Source: Bacteroidia bacterium (GTDB lineage: Bacteria > Bacteroidota > Bacteroidia > NS11-12g > UBA9320). From it: a DNA stretch of 41,497 nt. The translations under genes and the position numbers were made by a program. The notes under the pieces are model-generated. The model made no database searches and had not been told where the DNA came from. It saw only the letters and a program-made list of their open reading frames with translations. The stretch spans positions 1-41,497 of the forward strand of contig JAOLBX010000015.1 of NCBI GenBank assembly GCA_028339355.1, written 5' to 3'. Below are positions 39,243 to 41,497 of this stretch, one piece after another (position 1 is the first letter of the stretch; every line of letters begins with the position of its first letter).

Positions 39243-39872
39243 TTAAGGAAGCACAATACCTCGTTCGTCTAGCTGAGTTTGCGTCAGATAAACATGTCGA
39301 ATGATCATTTTGATTCGCTGGTCTGGTAGATTTTTACTGTTTTGTGGTTGCAATGCTATCGTCTTAGCTACGTCCATGCCGGCTAATACTCTACCGAACG
39401 TGGTGTATTCTCCATCTAGATGAGGAGTTCCATTGTTGTTCGTTACAATATAAAATTGAGAGCCACTTGACCTACGTGTAGGGTTGCTCATATTGCCAGT
39501 CCTAGCTGCGGCTAATGCTCCGAAATCGTGTTTGTGCTTTGTTGTATCTATTTCTGCAGCTATGGTATATCCAGGACCGCCACTGCCATCGTTATTTCTA
39601 TTGTCATCTTTGCTACTTGGGCTTCCACCTTGAATCATGAAATCCACAATACATCGATGAAACTCAGTGGAATCATAATAACCGACGTTTACTAAAGAGT
39701 CAAAGTTATTATAATGTAAAGGAGTGTCGTCGTACAGATGCAGATACATCTCACCAAAGTCAGTAGAGATTTCAATAACTTTAAAAACTTGTGGGTCGTC
39801 AATTTCTATATCGTCTTTGCACGATTGCAAAAAGAGAAATGAACAAACGCTAATTAATAATAGGTGTTTCAT
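39243..39872 (-). CDS. Lipoprotein peptidyl-prolyl cis-trans isomerase (cyclophilin)
   Basis: 209 residues. Lipoprotein signal with lipobox LQSC (Cys18), so it is anchored at a membrane and works outside the cytoplasm. Cyclophilin domain from about residue 31: catalytic Arg in EFHRCIVDFMIQGGSP, SGSQFYIVTN, LDGEYTTFGRV. The isomerase site appears complete. The segment GGPGYTIAAEID and an Asp-rich loop before it are family-typical. Three bases after the HerA-like gene, so co-transcribed with it; four bases before the DUF7009-like gene, so possibly the same transcript as the molybdoenzyme operon. Confidence 0.9.
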   Translation of the reverse strand: MKHLLLISVCSFLFLQSCKDDIEIDDPQVFKVIEISTDFGEMYLHLYDDTPLHYNNFDSLVNVGYYDSTEFHRCIVDFMIQGGSPSSKDDNRNNDGSGGPGYTIAAEIDTTKHKHDFGALAAARTGNMSNPTRRSSGSQFYIVTNNNGTPHLDGEYTTFGRVLAGMDVAKTIALQPQNSKNLPDQRIKMIIRHVYLTQTQLDERGIVLP

Positions 39873-39875
39873 TTT

Positions 39876-41423
39876 TTAGAATCCAAATAATCCTTTTTTA
39901 CTTCTGCTACTAGAAAGACCTAATACCCCTAGAATACCTCTTGTTACTTCACGTATCACTGTTCTCCCAGCCGTGCTATTCACCACTTTTTCAATTGTCG
40001 ATTTTTCTCGGCGAGTACTGGTGCGTTTTTTTGGTTTCTTAGCTTCTTCTTTTTTACTTTTCTCTTCTGCTGCATCTAGTTTTTTGTTGAGCATTTCGTA
40101 GGCACTGTCTCTATCGAGCTCTTCATCGTATTTTTTCTTAATGCTAGAGGCGGCCATTACAGCTTCTTTTTCTTTGTCTGAGATAACATCCATGCTTGAA
40201 GATGGTGCAGTGAGTAATGTATGAGCCAGAAGTGTAGGTATTCCTTTTTCATTGAGTACTGTGATTATAGCTTCACCTATACCGAGTGTGGTCAGTAGCT
40301 CATCGACGTCATAGTTTTCCGAAATAGGATAATTTTCAGAAGTAAGTTTTATTGCTTTTCTATCTTTAGCTGTAAAAGCACGAAGTGCGTGTTGCACTTT
40401 CATACCTAGTTGAGCGAGTACGTCTTCTGGCACATCTGTAGGATTTTGAGTGACGAAAAATAGTCCTACTCCCTTACTACGTATAAGTTTTACTATAGTC
40501 TCTATCTGACCCAGTAATGCCTTACTGGCCTCGTCAAAGATAAGGTGAGCCTCATCTATGAATATGACTAATTCAGGTCTCCCACTATCACCTTGCTCCG
40601 GAAAAGATGAATATATTTCTGCAAGTAGACAAAGCATAAATGTAGAGAATAGCTTTGGTTTACTTTGGATGTCATCCAGTCTTAGAATATTTATATACCC
40701 CATTCCATTATCATCTACTCTGAGTAGATCATCTACATCAAAACTAGTTTCGCCAAAGAAAACATCGGCTCCTTGTTCTTCTATAGTTATGAGTGCACGC
40801 ATAATGGCACCTACTGATGATGGACTTACTCTGCCATAGTTTTCTTCTATTTCAGCTTTGCCGTCTTTCCCTATGTATTGTAGTACTTTTCTAAAGTCCT
40901 TTATATCGAGTAAAGGAAGTTTTTTGTCATCGCAATATTTAAATATAATGGAGACTATGCCACTCTGTACATCATTGAGTTCTAAAATTTTGGAAAGCAA
41001 TACTGGTCCAAATTCCGATATGGTAGCACGCATTCTAGTCCCTTCTTGGTCTGAGATGGTGAGCATCTCACATGGGTAGGCTTGTCCTTTCCAGGGGCTA
41101 CCAATTCTTGTGTGCCTTTCATCTATTTTGGGATGGCCATCACTCGCTTGCGATAGTCCAGATAAATCGCCTTTCACATCCATTAGGAGGACAGGTACAC
41201 CTTTTTCAGATAATCTCTCAGCTATGTTCTGCAGTGTTTTGGTTTTTCCGGTACCCGTAGCTCCGGCTATGAGTCCGTGTCTATTAAAGGTTTTAAGTGG
41301 GGCCTTTATCTGAGCATCAGATACAGACTCCCCGTCTAGCATAGCTCCACCGAGCAACACGTAGTCGTTTTTGAATGTGTAACCCCTCTGTATTTCTTCT
41401 CTAAATTTATCTTGTTGACTCAT
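39876..41423 (-). CDS. HerA/YjgR-type (DUF853) ATPase
   Basis: 515-residue FtsK/HerA-fold ATPase. Walker A is GATGTGKT (residues 54-61), followed by LLMDVKGDLSGL; Walker B is VIFIDEAHLIF (about 286-296); a sensor-like VTQNPTDVPEDVLAQLGMKVQHALRAF follows in two parts. This matches the DUF853/YjgR group, whose members may be nucleic-acid motors without a defined role. The C-terminus (about 445-515) is a Lys-rich coil (KKLDAAEEKSKKEEAKKPKK) then a Ser/Arg/Gly tail ending KKGLFGF. No NurA nuclease partner is adjacent. A divergent gene seems to start at the right edge. Confidence 0.88.
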   Translation of the reverse strand: MSQQDKFREEIQRGYTFKNDYVLLGGAMLDGESVSDAQIKAPLKTFNRHGLIAGATGTGKTKTLQNIAERLSEKGVPVLLMDVKGDLSGLSQASDGHPKIDERHTRIGSPWKGQAYPCEMLTISDQEGTRMRATISEFGPVLLSKILELNDVQSGIVSIIFKYCDDKKLPLLDIKDFRKVLQYIGKDGKAEIEENYGRVSPSSVGAIMRALITIEEQGADVFFGETSFDVDDLLRVDDNGMGYINILRLDDIQSKPKLFSTFMLCLLAEIYSSFPEQGDSGRPELVIFIDEAHLIFDEASKALLGQIETIVKLIRSKGVGLFFVTQNPTDVPEDVLAQLGMKVQHALRAFTAKDRKAIKLTSENYPISENYDVDELLTTLGIGEAIITVLNEKGIPTLLAHTLLTAPSSSMDVISDKEKEAVMAASSIKKKYDEELDRDSAYEMLNKKLDAAEEKSKKEEAKKPKKRTSTRREKSTIEKVVNSTAGRTVIREVTRGILGVLGLSSSRSKKGLFGF

Positions 41424-41459
41424 TTACCTACAAAATAAATGTTTTAAGTAGATTGATAC

Positions 41460-41467
41460 TATTTTTG
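41460..41467 (+). promoter_or_regulatory. -7 box TATTTTTG at the right edge
   Basis: Exact TAnnTTTG on the plus strand, followed by GTG after two bases and by ATG after 15. It suggests that a plus-strand gene starts here and runs out of the window. Confidence 0.45.
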
Positions 41468-41469
41468 CA

Positions 41470-41497
41470 GTGATTTTTCGAAATGTCACCAATCTTC
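41470..41497 (+). CDS. Possible start of a gene leaving the window
   Basis: From GTG 41470 the frame reads MIFRNVTNL and stays open to the edge; from ATG 41483 another frame reads MSPIF. Only the promoter geometry points to a gene, so neither start can be chosen and no product can be named. Confidence 0.25.

Noticed and set aside
40558-40839. 93-codon plus-strand ORF within the HerA-like gene
   Set aside because: Shadow of the conserved ATPase frame.
1-41497. Search for CRISPR arrays, IS ends, phage genes, tRNA and rRNA
   Set aside because: No regular spacer-repeat array, transposase, integrase, cloverleaf or rRNA-like segment was recognised; absence is by reading only, not by a search tool.

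Overview
The window reads as chromosomal DNA of a member of the Bacteroidota, most likely a marine or freshwater Flavobacteriales-like lineage. The evidence is AT-rich DNA, three secreted proteins with type IX secretion (T9SS) C-terminal sorting domains, two tandem outer-membrane barrels of the DUF6089 type, Bacteroidota-style -7 promoter boxes (TAnnTTTG) close to several start codons, few Shine-Dalgarno sites, and a housekeeping set with Bacteroidota features (AsnRS with a coiled-coil insertion, mitochondrial-type aconitase, YdeP-type molybdoprotein beside FdhD). I see no phage, IS element, CRISPR array, rRNA or tRNA gene.

Layout. 1-5.8 kb: end of a BASS-family transporter, a GT-C-like membrane protein, a YjjG-type nucleotidase, upp and nadC (divergent), an esterase and folA (divergent). 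5.8-11 kb: beta-carbonic anhydrase, asnS divergent from rpoN (sigma-54), a membrane protein fused tightly to rpoN, and a PaaG-like enoyl-CoA hydratase/isomerase. 11-11.6 kb: a mostly non-coding stretch with a possible 50-residue ORF and an intrinsic terminator. 11.6-17.1 kb: aconitase, then a coiled-coil membrane protein, rbfA, a LolC/E-type permease and pth. 17.2-26.7 kb: envelope and secretion block with two DUF6089 barrels, a T9SS alpha/beta hydrolase, an AI-2E-type permease, methylmalonyl-CoA epimerase, a gene with no normal start codon, a T9SS sulfatase and a T9SS CotH-domain protein. 26.7-30.9 kb: a ferritin-like protein, a membrane gene cluster containing two apparent frameshifts, and a lipoprotein. 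31.1-33.3 kb: iscS-iscU-iscA ending in a strong terminator. 33.4-34.9 kb: ECF-S-like membrane protein overlapping a THEP1-like NTPase. 35-39.2 kb: a molybdenum enzyme operon read on the minus strand (DUF7009-like gene, fdhD, ydeP-like oxidoreductase, small membrane protein, mobA). 39.2-41.4 kb: a lipoprotein cyclophilin and a HerA/YjgR-type ATPase, followed by what looks like the promoter and start of another gene at the right edge.

The most interesting signals are these. (1) In two adjacent genes (27356-28599 and 28603-29483), overlapping ORFs join into one sensible protein by a -1 shift, each exactly at a canonical slippery heptamer (A_AAA_AAC and T_TTT_TTC). This is either programmed frameshifting or paired single-base homopolymer losses. 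(2) The gene at 22183-22731 has about 52 well-conserved-looking N-terminal codons preceded only by ATA. (3) Several genes have the -7 box so close to the start codon that their mRNAs should be leaderless or nearly so; this also corrects the asnS start. (4) A family of short, degenerate intergenic repeats occupies the spacers of the isc operon and other gaps. (5) A long, bulged hairpin lies between the CotH and sulfatase genes.
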